A stretch of DNA of 64,000 nucleotides, from assembly GCA_023388175.1 (NCBI GenBank), contig JAEWGT010000001.1, forward strand, positions 12,021 through 76,020, written 5' to 3'. The position numbers and the translations under genes are program-made. This DNA is from Pseudomonadota bacterium. GTDB taxonomy: Bacteria > Pseudomonadota > Alphaproteobacteria > Rhizobiales > Devosiaceae. Below, in pieces: positions 50,815-59,617 of this stretch (position 1 is the first letter of the stretch; every line of letters begins with the position of its first letter). The notes beneath the pieces were generated by a model that was not told the origin of the DNA, did no database searches, and saw only the letters and a list, made by a program, of their open reading frames with translations.

Positions 50815-52595
50815 AACTCGCTCCAGTCGGCAGCGACAGCGGCATTGCCCTGGCTGGGATAGGCACGGACACCCTTGCGCGGTTTGGCGTGGGCCGCACT
50901 CGCTGCTGGTCGCGCCTCGGCCTCCTCAATGCGGGTCCGGAACACTGCCACGATCCGGTCCAGCTCGGACGCCTGGGCCTCGGTCTGCTCGATGGCGGCA
51001 TTGGTTTCTTCCACCAGCGCCGCATTGTGCTGCGTCATCTCGTCCATCTGCCGTACCGCCACGCTCACTTCCGCCAAGGCGCCAGACTGCTCCTGATTGG
51101 CGCGGGCGATGGCCTCGATCAGCCCTGCGCTTTCCTCAGCCCCCGCCAGGATGTCACAGAGCCGCTCGGCAGCCTGTCCCACCAGATGCGCCCCGGCACG
51201 TACTTCCCCGGCACTGGCCTCGATCAACACCTTCACATCTGCCGAGGCGCTGGCGGCGCTCTGCGCCAGCCGCCGCACTTCCACCGCGACCACGGCAAAA
51301 CCTTTTCCGGCATCTCCGGCGCGAGCCGCCTCCACCGAGGCATTGAGTGCCAGAAGATTGGTCTGGAAGGCGATATCGTCGATCAGCCCGATAATGTTGG
51401 ATATCTTGGCCGAGGAGGCCTCGATGGCCGACATGGCCCTGGTCGCCTCGCCCATGACGTCGCCGCCATCAGCCGCACTGCGCGCCACCTGTCGCGCCTT
51501 TTCAGTCGCACTTGCGGCACGGCTCGCATTGGCGCTCACCGTGCTCGACAATTGCTCAACCGAGGCCGAGGTTTCCTCGATTGTGGCCGCCTGCCGCGTC
51601 GTGCGGCTGGAAAGGTCATTCGCGCCGGACAGGATTTCTGCCGTTGCCGTGCGCACCCCGCGCGATGCCTTGCGCAGCCCTGAGACAATAGCCTGCAGCT
51701 GCCCCAGCGACTCGTTGAATGCGCCGCGCAGGGCTTCGTATTGGCCAGTAAACACCGCATCGATACGGCCACCGAGATCACCCTGCGCCATGCGGGCAAG
51801 CGAGGCCGTCAGATCATCGATAATGCCTTCGGCCCGTTTGCGCTCTGTAATATCGGTGGCGAATTTGATCACCTTGACCACCGCACCCGATGCGCTGAAG
51901 ATCGGGTTATAGGAGGCCTGGATCCAGACTTCCTTGCCGCCCTTGCCAAAGCGCTGGAATTCGGCGGCGACATATTCCCCCGCCCGCAACTTCTCCCAGA
52001 ACTGCTTGTACTGGCTGGAGGCGGCATATTCGGGGTCGCAGAACATCGAATGATGCCTGCCCACGATCTCGTCGAGCCCATAGCCGACCGTGCTGAGGAA
52101 ATTCTCGTTGGCACGGATAATCGTGCCATCGAGATTGAACGCGATCACCGCCTGAACCCGCGAAATGGCCTCGATCTGCGCCTGGTGGTCGGCGGCCTGC
52201 TGGGTCTGTGCGGTAATGTCGGTGGCAAACTTGATGATTCTCACCGGCTTGCCAGCCTTGTCGAAAACCGGATTGTAACTGGCCTGGATCCAGACTTCCC
52301 TGCCGCCTTTGGCCAGACGCCGGAACACTGCGGACTGAAACTGGCCGCGCCCGAGATCGGCCCAGAATTGCCTATATTCGGCGCTCGCTGCCAATGCCGG
52401 ATCGCAGAACAGGGAATGGTGCCGGCCGGCAATCTCCTCAAGCCCATAGCCCATGGCCGCAAGAAAATTGTCATTAGCGGTGATGATCGTGCCATCCAGC
52501 TCGAACTCGATCACCGCCTGGCTGCGCATGATCGCCGCTACCTTTGCAGCATCTCCACTAGCCGCCCCATATCGTTTTAATGGCCAACCCACCAT
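50811..52595 (-). CDS. Soluble chemoreceptor with two PAS domains
   Basis: A 594-residue methyl-accepting chemotaxis protein without membrane segments. Two PAS domains (about 27-130 and 150-252) are clearly duplicates: each has FELDGTII/FNLDGTII, GRHHSLFCDP/GRHHSMFCDP, EVWIQASYNP and IKFATDIT. A HAMP-like linker follows (about 262-315), then the signalling domain with IGLIDDIAFQTNLLALNASV near its tip. It ends in DWSEF. PAS receptors of this kind often bind haem or flavin and sense oxygen or redox; no ligand residue is certain. It is the last receptor in the row and converges with dsbB. Confidence 0.93.
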   Translation of the reverse strand: MVGWPLKRYGAASGDAAKVAAIMRSQAVIEFELDGTIITANDNFLAAMGYGLEEIAGRHHSLFCDPALAASAEYRQFWADLGRGQFQSAVFRRLAKGGREVWIQASYNPVFDKAGKPVRIIKFATDITAQTQQAADHQAQIEAISRVQAVIAFNLDGTIIRANENFLSTVGYGLDEIVGRHHSMFCDPEYAASSQYKQFWEKLRAGEYVAAEFQRFGKGGKEVWIQASYNPIFSASGAVVKVIKFATDITERKRAEGIIDDLTASLARMAQGDLGGRIDAVFTGQYEALRGAFNESLGQLQAIVSGLRKASRGVRTATAEILSGANDLSSRTTRQAATIEETSASVEQLSSTVSANASRAASATEKARQVARSAADGGDVMGEATRAMSAIEASSAKISNIIGLIDDIAFQTNLLALNASVEAARAGDAGKGFAVVAVEVRRLAQSAASASADVKVLIEASAGEVRAGAHLVGQAAERLCDILAGAEESAGLIEAIARANQEQSGALAEVSVAVRQMDEMTQHNAALVEETNAAIEQTEAQASELDRIVAVFRTRIEEAEARPAASAAHAKPRKGVRAYPSQGNAAVAADWSEF

Positions 52596-52739
52596 CCCGC
52601 ACCCCCAAGCCTGGCCGACCCCAATTCAACCAGTTTTCCTAGGCTGCGCCTGCGCAGTTAATGAAGCCTTGCGCCCGATGTACCGATTTGTCCCAATGGC
52701 GAACGACCGGCCTGAACGGCTTGCACCTGGCCTGACGGG

Positions 52740-52773
52740 AACAGGCCGCATGGGTTTATCCATACGGCCTGTT
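52740..52773 (-). terminator. Hairpin after the second receptor gene
   Basis: AACAGGCCG (52740-52748) pairs with CGGCCTGTT (52765-52773), and the interior ATGG/CCAT extends the stem. It lies 38 bp after the stop of the receptor gene at 52811. The T-run is poor, so it may be a weak terminator or a processing site. Confidence 0.5.
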
Positions 52774-52810
52774 GTTCAGCACAATTTCAACTGTTCACGG
52801 GAGCGTTGCT

Positions 52811-54808
52811 CTAGAACTCGCTCCAATCCGAGGCAATCGCCGCATTGCCGGCGCTGAGATAGGCCTTGGCAGCCTGTTGCACCTTGGGTTGCGAACGCGT
52901 CGCGGGTGCCGCTGCGGGCCGGTTGTCCTCGGCGCCGATGCGGAAGACCGCGACGATCCGGTCAAGTTCGCTGGCCTGGGCCTCCGTCTGCTCGATAGCG
53001 GCATTGGTCTCTTCAACCAGCGCCGCATTGTGCTGGGTCATCTCATCCATCTGACGGACCGCGACCGTCACCTCTTCGATGGCTCCGGCCTGCTCGCGGC
53101 TGTCCCGCGCGATGCCGTCCATAAGTCCGGCATTGGCCTTGGCAGCATCCAGCATTGCGGCGAGCTTGGCGGCCGCTTCGCTCACGAGCTTGGTGCCGCC
53201 TGCCACTTCATTGGCGCTCTGCTCGATCAGTGCCTTGACATCGGACGAGGCGCTGGCGGCGCTCTGCGCCAGCCGCCGCACTTCCACGGCAACCACCGCA
53301 AAGCCCTTGCCGGCGTCGCCCGCCCGTGCCGCTTCCACCGAAGCATTGAGGGCAAGCAGGTTGGTCTGGAAGGCGATGTCGTCGATCAGCCCGATAATGT
53401 TGGAAATCTTGGCCGAAGACGATGAGATCTTCTCCATGGCCCCATTGGCCTCGGTCATCACCGCCCCGCCTTCTTCAGCGGTTCGCGTCACCACCTGGGC
53501 ATTGGCATTGGCGTCGCGGGCACGGTCCGCATTCTGCAACACGGTCGAAGCAAGCTGCTCCATGGCCGCCGAGGTTTGCTCGATGGTCGCCGCCTGCTTG
53601 GTGGTGCGCTCGGACAGATCATTGGCGCCCGACAGGATTTCACCCGTCGCCGACTTCACCGCCCGCGACGTATTCCGCAGCTTGGTGACCACGTCCGTCA
53701 GCGTATCGGACACGGTATTGATGCTGATTTGCAGGTCGAGGAAGGCGCCGCGATAGCTGCCATCCATCCGGTGCGTCAGATCCGTCCTTGCCAGCGCGGC
53801 AAGCACCCGTCCTGCATCGCCGAGTCCACTCTCGACGCTGGAGAGCAATCCGTTGAAATTGGCGGCGATGCGCATCAGGTCCGTATCGGTGAATTCGTCC
53901 GACAGACGGCGGCTGAAATCGCCTTCCAGGGATGCGGCAACGGCCTTGTCGAACTGTTCCTGGAATTGCTCCATCATCTGCGCGCGTGCAGCAATCGAGA
54001 GCGCGCGCGATTTTTCATCCTCGTTCAGCGCGGCCACGGTGCGGGCATTGTCCTTGAAGACCTGCAGGGTACGCGCCATCGCGCCGATTTCGTCCTTGTT
54101 CTGGACGTATCCAACCTCGGTATCGAGTTCGCCATCGGCCAGCGCCCGCATGGTGCGGGTGAGCGAACCGATCGGGCGGGACAGCTGGGTCGTACCCAAG
54201 TAGGCGGCAATGCCAACGCCAGCACCCAGGCCGACCAGGACTGTACCAGCCAGCAGAATCAGCATGGCGCGCTCGAACGTGGCAATTTCGGACTTGATCG
54301 CATGGAACATGTCGAGGTCGCGATTGACCACCGCATCGATCTCGGCCTGATAGGCGCGCCGATTGGCGCGGTTCTCGTCATTATTGCCCTGGCTATTCGC
54401 CTGCGCGGGATCAACCTCTCGCCCCAGACGTGCCGTTTCCGTGCGGAAGCCGCGAAATTCGACGCTACGGGCCACAACGGCGTTGAACGCCTCGGCCCCT
54501 TCCGCATCCACCAGCGGCTGCCACTCGGCAAGGACAGCGTCGATATTGTCCAGATGTGTCATCAGACCATCGGCAAACGGGGCGGCCTTCTCCGTTGTCT
54601 CGGAAGCATAGATCCCCCGGGATTCCATCACGACGGCCGTAACAAACCGGTTGAGCCGCTCGCCAAGATAGGCGCGGTCGGCCAGGTTCTCCAGCTTGTC
54701 CATCCGGCTGCCATATTCGGTCACCACATAGGCCGCGATGCCGCCAATGGTGACCGCCGCCAGCCCCATTACGCCGACCAGCCCGAAAATCTTAGTACGT
54801 ATGTTCAT
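52811..54808 (-). CDS. Membrane chemoreceptor with four-helix-type periplasmic sensor
   Basis: A 665-residue receptor: membrane segment 1 (about 8-30), a helical periplasmic domain (about 32-190, four-helix-bundle type), membrane segment 2 (about 191-213), HAMP (about 214-266, starting QLSRPIGSLTRTMRAL) and a long cytoplasmic signalling domain with the conserved tip. It ends in AIASDWSEF. The sensor sequence is not assigned to a ligand. The ATG follows GAGG. Flanking hairpins suggest it is transcribed alone. Confidence 0.93.
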   Translation of the reverse strand: MNIRTKIFGLVGVMGLAAVTIGGIAAYVVTEYGSRMDKLENLADRAYLGERLNRFVTAVVMESRGIYASETTEKAAPFADGLMTHLDNIDAVLAEWQPLVDAEGAEAFNAVVARSVEFRGFRTETARLGREVDPAQANSQGNNDENRANRRAYQAEIDAVVNRDLDMFHAIKSEIATFERAMLILLAGTVLVGLGAGVGIAAYLGTTQLSRPIGSLTRTMRALADGELDTEVGYVQNKDEIGAMARTLQVFKDNARTVAALNEDEKSRALSIAARAQMMEQFQEQFDKAVAASLEGDFSRRLSDEFTDTDLMRIAANFNGLLSSVESGLGDAGRVLAALARTDLTHRMDGSYRGAFLDLQISINTVSDTLTDVVTKLRNTSRAVKSATGEILSGANDLSERTTKQAATIEQTSAAMEQLASTVLQNADRARDANANAQVVTRTAEEGGAVMTEANGAMEKISSSSAKISNIIGLIDDIAFQTNLLALNASVEAARAGDAGKGFAVVAVEVRRLAQSAASASSDVKALIEQSANEVAGGTKLVSEAAAKLAAMLDAAKANAGLMDGIARDSREQAGAIEEVTVAVRQMDEMTQHNAALVEETNAAIEQTEAQASELDRIVAVFRIGAEDNRPAAAPATRSQPKVQQAAKAYLSAGNAAIASDWSEF

Positions 54809-54909
54809 CTTGCGGCCTCACTTCTTCCGACCTTGCTGACCATTTTCTATGGCAGAGATACAACCAAGCAAGCCGCGTCCACTCGGCACACCTACATTTC
54901 GATGTTGAG

Positions 54910-54937
54910 AATAAATCCGGCAGAGCCGGAATTTATT
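54910..54937 (-). terminator. Hairpin after the third receptor gene
   Basis: AATAAATCCGGC (54910-54921) pairs with GCCGGAATTTATT (54925-54937) with a 3-nt loop and one bulged base. On the minus strand TTTATTC ends the stem. It lies about 53 bp after the stop of the receptor gene at 54990. Confidence 0.65.
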
Positions 54938-54989
54938 TTTACTGGCCGCAAGCAAGGCTCACGGCTTTTTCAGCATGTCCCCCGCCATG

Positions 54990-57062
54990 CTAGAATTCTG
55001 ACCAGTCTGTCGCGATCGCCGCATTGCCCTGGCTGAGATAGGACCGGGCAGCATGACGCATCTTGTCAGTCTCGGGACGGGAGATAGCGGCAACAGCTGG
55101 TGCAGCCTGTTCCCCCTTCTGTCCGTCAATTGTGAACACATCCACGATCCGGTCGAGCTCGCTCGCCTGCGCTTCAGTTTGTTCGATCGCCGCATTGGTC
55201 TCCTCCACCAGCGCGGCATTGTGCTGGGTCATCTCGTCCAGCGTCCGCACCGCGACGCTGACTTCTTCGATCGCCGCCGCCTGCGCCTTGGACGCCTTGG
55301 CGATGGATTGCATCAGTCCCGCATTCTCGGTGACGGCACCCAGCATGGCGCGCAATTGCCCGGAAGCGCTGGAAACCAGATCCGAACCAGTTTTGACTTC
55401 ATTGGCACTGGTTTCGATCAACGCCTTGACGTCTGCCGAGGCGCTGGCGGCACTCTGCGCCAGACGCCGCACTTCCACGGCCACCACGGCAAAGCCCTTG
55501 CCGGCGTCTCCGGCTCGTGCCGCCTCCACCGACGCGTTCAGCGCCAGCAGGTTGGTCTGGAAGGCGATGTCGTCGATCATGCCGATAATATTGGAAATCT
55601 TGGCCGAAGACTGGGTGATCCTCTCCATGGCCTGATTGGCTTCGTCCATGACTTCGCCACTGCGCGCCGCATTGCTCGAAACAGCAGTGGCGCCGGCATT
55701 GGCATCATCCGCCATGCGGGCATTCTCGGCCACCGTATTGGCCAGTTGCTCCATGGCCGCCGAGGTCTGCTCGATTGTCGCCGCCTGCTTGGTGGTGCGT
55801 TCGGACAGATCGTTGGCGCCCGACAGGATTTCGCCCGTTGCCGTCTTCAGTCCACGCGAGGTGCGCCGCACCCTGCCGATGACCTCGCTCAGTTTCTCGG
55901 CCACCGCATTGGTGTCGCCCATCAGCTTGGCGAATGCACCCTGATAGTCGCCCTCCATCCGGCGGGTCATGTCAGCCTGAGCCATGGCGGCCAGCACGTC
56001 GCCGGTCTCGTTGAGGCCGCGATCCACCGTCTCCACCAGCGCGTTGACGCTGCCAGCCAGGCTATTGAGCTCCCGATCCGGGAACTGGGCATGAACGCGC
56101 TTGGAGAAGTCACCCGCGATGGCGGCATCGACCACTTCGCCGAATGCGGCCTGCAAGGCCACCATCATGTCGGTGCGTTCGATGCGCCGGCGTTCAGAAG
56201 CTGCGCGCTCCTCCTCGGTCATGGCGCTGACCTTGAGCCCGTTTTCGCGGAACACTTCCACGGCGCGCGCCATCTCGCCCATTTCATTGCGGCGTTCGAG
56301 ATAGGGCACCTCGATTTCATATTCGCCTTGCGCAATCGCCTTCATCGTATTGGCCAGCTTGGGCACCGGCGCCATCAGCCCGCGCGAGATCACCAGCCCG
56401 GCAAGGCCAAGGATCACCAGCGCACCGCCGCCCACCCCGCTCAGCAGCATCACAACGCCGCTGACCACAGATTCAACCCTGGCCTTGTCCACGCCGACAT
56501 AGAGAATGCCGACCGGCGCGCCCTTCTGATCGAGAATAGGCTGATAGGCGGTGTAATACGGGGTGCCCACGATCACCGCCTCACCGAAATAGGGCACGCC
56601 CTCCATCATCGCGGCATAGGCTGCGCTGGTCTGGCCCAGCGTCGTACCCACGATACGTTCGCCATCTGCACCCGCAATGGTCGTGGTCATGCGCACGAAA
56701 TCGTTTTGGGCCGGATCCCAGCCAAAGATCGTCGCCGTCTCGCCGGTCAAGCGTACGATGGAATCGACGATCTCGTGATTGAGGAACTGCCGCGGCATGG
56801 CCCAGGTGGCGACCTTGGCAATATTGCCATCCTCGCCCCACTGCACCTCTGCCCCCGGCAGATTGTTGGCCATGATCGTGGCCGCAGTCTTGAGATTGGA
56901 TATCTGCTGCGTCTCGGCCTGCTTGCGCAGCGTCGCACTGAGATTGATGTAGATTGCGGCGGATACCACTGAGACTGAGAGCAGTATCGAGACAATGACC
57001 AGGGCCGCAATGGCGGAGGTCATTCGGATATTGCCCAGGACACGCATCATATTCTTGAACAT
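54990..57062 (-). CDS. Membrane chemoreceptor with single Cache-type sensor
   Basis: A 690-residue receptor. Membrane segment 1 (about 13-36) is followed by a Cache-like periplasmic domain (about 40-200) with LVIVSILL-like helix exit, VQWGEDGNIAKVATW, VDSIVRLTGETATIFGWD and VGTPYYTAYQPILDQKGAPV, then segment 2 (about 205-228), HAMP and the signalling domain. It ends in AIATDWSEF. It shares its whole layout with the next gene upstream on the strand, so the two are probably paralogues that now sense different ligands. A TTAACCAA motif lies in its promoter region but is not convincing as a CtrA site. Confidence 0.93.
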   Translation of the reverse strand: MFKNMMRVLGNIRMTSAIAALVIVSILLSVSVVSAAIYINLSATLRKQAETQQISNLKTAATIMANNLPGAEVQWGEDGNIAKVATWAMPRQFLNHEIVDSIVRLTGETATIFGWDPAQNDFVRMTTTIAGADGERIVGTTLGQTSAAYAAMMEGVPYFGEAVIVGTPYYTAYQPILDQKGAPVGILYVGVDKARVESVVSGVVMLLSGVGGGALVILGLAGLVISRGLMAPVPKLANTMKAIAQGEYEIEVPYLERRNEMGEMARAVEVFRENGLKVSAMTEEERAASERRRIERTDMMVALQAAFGEVVDAAIAGDFSKRVHAQFPDRELNSLAGSVNALVETVDRGLNETGDVLAAMAQADMTRRMEGDYQGAFAKLMGDTNAVAEKLSEVIGRVRRTSRGLKTATGEILSGANDLSERTTKQAATIEQTSAAMEQLANTVAENARMADDANAGATAVSSNAARSGEVMDEANQAMERITQSSAKISNIIGMIDDIAFQTNLLALNASVEAARAGDAGKGFAVVAVEVRRLAQSAASASADVKALIETSANEVKTGSDLVSSASGQLRAMLGAVTENAGLMQSIAKASKAQAAAIEEVSVAVRTLDEMTQHNAALVEETNAAIEQTEAQASELDRIVDVFTIDGQKGEQAAPAVAAISRPETDKMRHAARSYLSQGNAAIATDWSEF

Positions 57063-57171
57063 TTGATCAGGACCTTCTGGTCACACCTGCCTCCCCCACG
57101 GATCAGGCGCATACTCTTGGGATAAATCCTAATCAAAGTGCATTAACCAAGTATTATCCCTAGAAAATGCT

Positions 57172-57193
57172 GCGGCCCGCCGAGGCGGGCCGC
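57172..57193 (-). terminator. Hairpin after the fourth receptor gene
   Basis: A 9-bp G+C-rich stem GCGGCCCGC (57172-57180) with GCGGGCCGC (57185-57193) and loop CGAG. On the minus strand AGCATTTTC follows. It lies about 120 bp after the stop of the receptor gene at 57313. Confidence 0.6.
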
Positions 57194-57312
57194 ATAAAAA
57201 TTGAGCGCTATCAACAGTCAGACTATCGCCTCGTGGCCGCTGATATCGCTCTTTCAAACGGCAATTGATCAGACCAGGGCGCGGGGCGAGGTGATTCTCC
57301 GTCGCCCGCGCC

Positions 57313-59367
57313 TCAGAATTCGTCCCAGTCCTGCGCCAGTGCTGCATTGCCCTGGCTGCGCAGTTTTGGTGCAGCCGCACGCAAGGCCTGCTGTTGGGCA
57401 TGGATGCCTTCACCCGCTACCCCACGCGCCACGCCGTCAACGGCGAAGATGTCCACGATCCGGTCAAGCTCGGTGGCCTGCGCCTCGGTCTGCTCGATGG
57501 CCGCATTGGTCTGTTCGACCAAAGCCGCATTATGCTGGGTCATCTCGTCCATGGTGCGCACGGCCGAGGTTACCTCGTCGATCGAGGTGGCCTGTTCCCC
57601 GCTGTCGCGGGCAATGGCTTCCAGCGCCGTCGTATTCTCACGAATGGCCTCGAGCATCGAGGCGAGCTTGCCCGCTGCGTCACCCACCAGCTTGGTGCCC
57701 GTGGTGACTTCCACGCTCGATTGTTCGATCAGCGCCTTGACCTCGGAAGAGGCCTGCGCCGCCGATTGCGCCAGTCGCCGCACTTCGACGGCCACCACGG
57801 CAAAGCCCTTGCCGGCTTCGCCCGCCCGCGCCGCTTCCACCGAGGCGTTCAACGCCAGCAGGTTGGTCTGGAAGGCGATGTCGTCGATCAGTCCGATAAT
57901 ATTGGAAATCTTGGCGGAAGACGCGGTGATCCGGTCCATGGCCTCATTGGCCGCATCCATCACCTTGCCACCCTCCTCGGCGGTGCGGGTGACCTTTGCG
58001 GCATTGGCGCTGGCGTCCCGTGCGCGTTCGGCATTCTTGAGCACCGTGGCCGCCAGCTGTTCCATGGCCGCCGAGGTTTCCTCGATCGTGGCCGCCTGCT
58101 TGGTGGTGCGCTCGGAAAGGTCATTGGCACCGGAAAGGATTTCCCCGGTCGCCGTCTTGAGCGAGCCCGATGTATGGCGCAACTGCCCCACCACTTCGCT
58201 CAGCTTGTCCGCCACCGCATTGGTGTCCGATTTCAGCCGTGCGAAGGCGCCTTCATATTCGCCCTCCATGCGGCGGGTGAAGTCCGTATTGGCCATGGCG
58301 CCCAGCACATCGCCGATCTCGCTGACCCCGCGGTTGAATGTGGCGACGAGATTGTTCACGCTGCTGGCAAGGCTATTGAGCTCGGGATCGGGGAATTCGG
58401 CATTGACCTGCCGGGTGAAATCGCCTGAGACCGCCGCATCGACCACTTCGCCAAACGCATTCTGCAACTGGCTCATCATCTGGCGCCGGCTTTCCTCGTC
58501 GGCGACGATCCGGGCCGCTTCGGCTTCGGTCATCTGGCTGACGCGCAATCCGTTCTGGCGGAACACTTCGACCGCGCGCGCCATCCCGCCAACCTCATTG
58601 CCCATTTCCGTATAGGGCACTTCGGCCTCGTAATTGCCGTCGGCAATCGCGCCCATGGCGCCGGCAAGGCGAGGAATTGGCCGGGTAATGAAGCGCGACG
58701 CGATGAAACCGAAAAGGCCCAGCGCCACGGTGACGGCAGCGCCGACCATGCCGATGAGGCCAAGCACGCTATTGGCCGCCGCTTCCACATTGGCCATGGG
58801 CGTGCCGACGAAAATGGCGCCCATGACGTCGCCATTGGTTTTCTTGATCGGCTGCATCGCCGAGAAGTAGCTGGAATTCTCGACGCTGACCGGGCCAAGA
58901 AAGGCCTCGCCCGCCAGGATTTGCATCACCGCCGGGCTATCGGCCAGCAGCGCACTGTCCACGGCCCTTGCATCATCGGCCAGCTTGACGCTGGTGGTCT
59001 TGGCCACAAGATTGCCGCTGGCCGCATCCAGCACATAGATGGCCGCATCCTGCTTGGTCACGCGGGTGACCGAGTCGATCACCTCGCTGTCATAGAAGGG
59101 TGGAATGGCCCAGCTCTGGAAAGCGGCAATGCTGCCATCTTCCGCCCAGCTCAGCACCGATCCGGAAATGCGCCGCTCCAAAATGGTCGCGGCGACGCCG
59201 AGATTGGTCTGTTGCTGCACGCGGCTGTCTTCCATGGCCTGCGCGTAGAGGTTGAAATAGATCGACGCCGACACCGCGGCAATCGAACCGATGATCGACG
59301 TCATGACCAGAACCAGAATGGTTGTGGTCATCCGCACATTGCCCAGAATGCGTGCGATGGACTTCAT
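57313..59367 (-). CDS. Membrane chemoreceptor with single Cache-type sensor (second copy)
   Basis: A 684-residue receptor with the same architecture as the gene at 54990: membrane segment 1 (about 14-37), Cache-like sensor (VLSWAEDGSIAAFQSWAIP, VDSVTRVTKQDAAIYVLD, SSYFSAMQPIKKTNGDVMG), segment 2 (about 205-228), HAMP and signalling domain. It ends in ALAQDWDEF, the only copy with Asp at this place. ATG 59367 follows GGGGAGAACAGAC. The sensor has diverged from its sister more than the signalling domain has. Confidence 0.93.
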   Translation of the reverse strand: MKSIARILGNVRMTTTILVLVMTSIIGSIAAVSASIYFNLYAQAMEDSRVQQQTNLGVAATILERRISGSVLSWAEDGSIAAFQSWAIPPFYDSEVIDSVTRVTKQDAAIYVLDAASGNLVAKTTSVKLADDARAVDSALLADSPAVMQILAGEAFLGPVSVENSSYFSAMQPIKKTNGDVMGAIFVGTPMANVEAAANSVLGLIGMVGAAVTVALGLFGFIASRFITRPIPRLAGAMGAIADGNYEAEVPYTEMGNEVGGMARAVEVFRQNGLRVSQMTEAEAARIVADEESRRQMMSQLQNAFGEVVDAAVSGDFTRQVNAEFPDPELNSLASSVNNLVATFNRGVSEIGDVLGAMANTDFTRRMEGEYEGAFARLKSDTNAVADKLSEVVGQLRHTSGSLKTATGEILSGANDLSERTTKQAATIEETSAAMEQLAATVLKNAERARDASANAAKVTRTAEEGGKVMDAANEAMDRITASSAKISNIIGLIDDIAFQTNLLALNASVEAARAGEAGKGFAVVAVEVRRLAQSAAQASSEVKALIEQSSVEVTTGTKLVGDAAGKLASMLEAIRENTTALEAIARDSGEQATSIDEVTSAVRTMDEMTQHNAALVEQTNAAIEQTEAQATELDRIVDIFAVDGVARGVAGEGIHAQQQALRAAAPKLRSQGNAALAQDWDEF

Positions 59368-59570
59368 GTCTGTTCTCCCCCGTACGGCATGCAGCCCTCA
59401 TCGGGCAGGCAAGCCGTGCTGAACCTGAGGACGAACGCTAGAAGATTCCAGTTACTGAAAGTTATACGCAAATTTGCGCAATCGATTTCCGGCGGCTTTT
59501 TTCTTCGGCATTGGCAGGAATTCGCGCGGCTTTCTGTATTCGCGTGTTGCGCGCCTCCAGCAACCACATG

Positions 59571-59592
59571 AAAAGGGCGCCATCGGCGCCCT
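59571..59592 (-). terminator. Rho-independent terminator of the fifth receptor gene
   Basis: An 8-bp stem AGGGCGCC (59574-59581) with GGCGCCCT (59585-59592) and a 3-nt loop, followed on the minus strand by TTTTC. It lies 26 bp after the stop of the receptor gene at 59618. Confidence 0.82.
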
Positions 59593-59617
59593 GTTCATTC
59601 CATACCATGTCGTCGGC

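Noticed and set aside
55053..56972. Long plus-strand frames antisense to the receptor genes
   Set aside because: Similar frames occur opposite every receptor, because the same conserved signalling codons are read backwards; they are not independent genes.
57140..57150. A CtrA-like TTAACCA motif upstream of the third receptor gene
   Set aside because: Only one half-site is present; the full TTAA-N7-TTAA spacing is missing.
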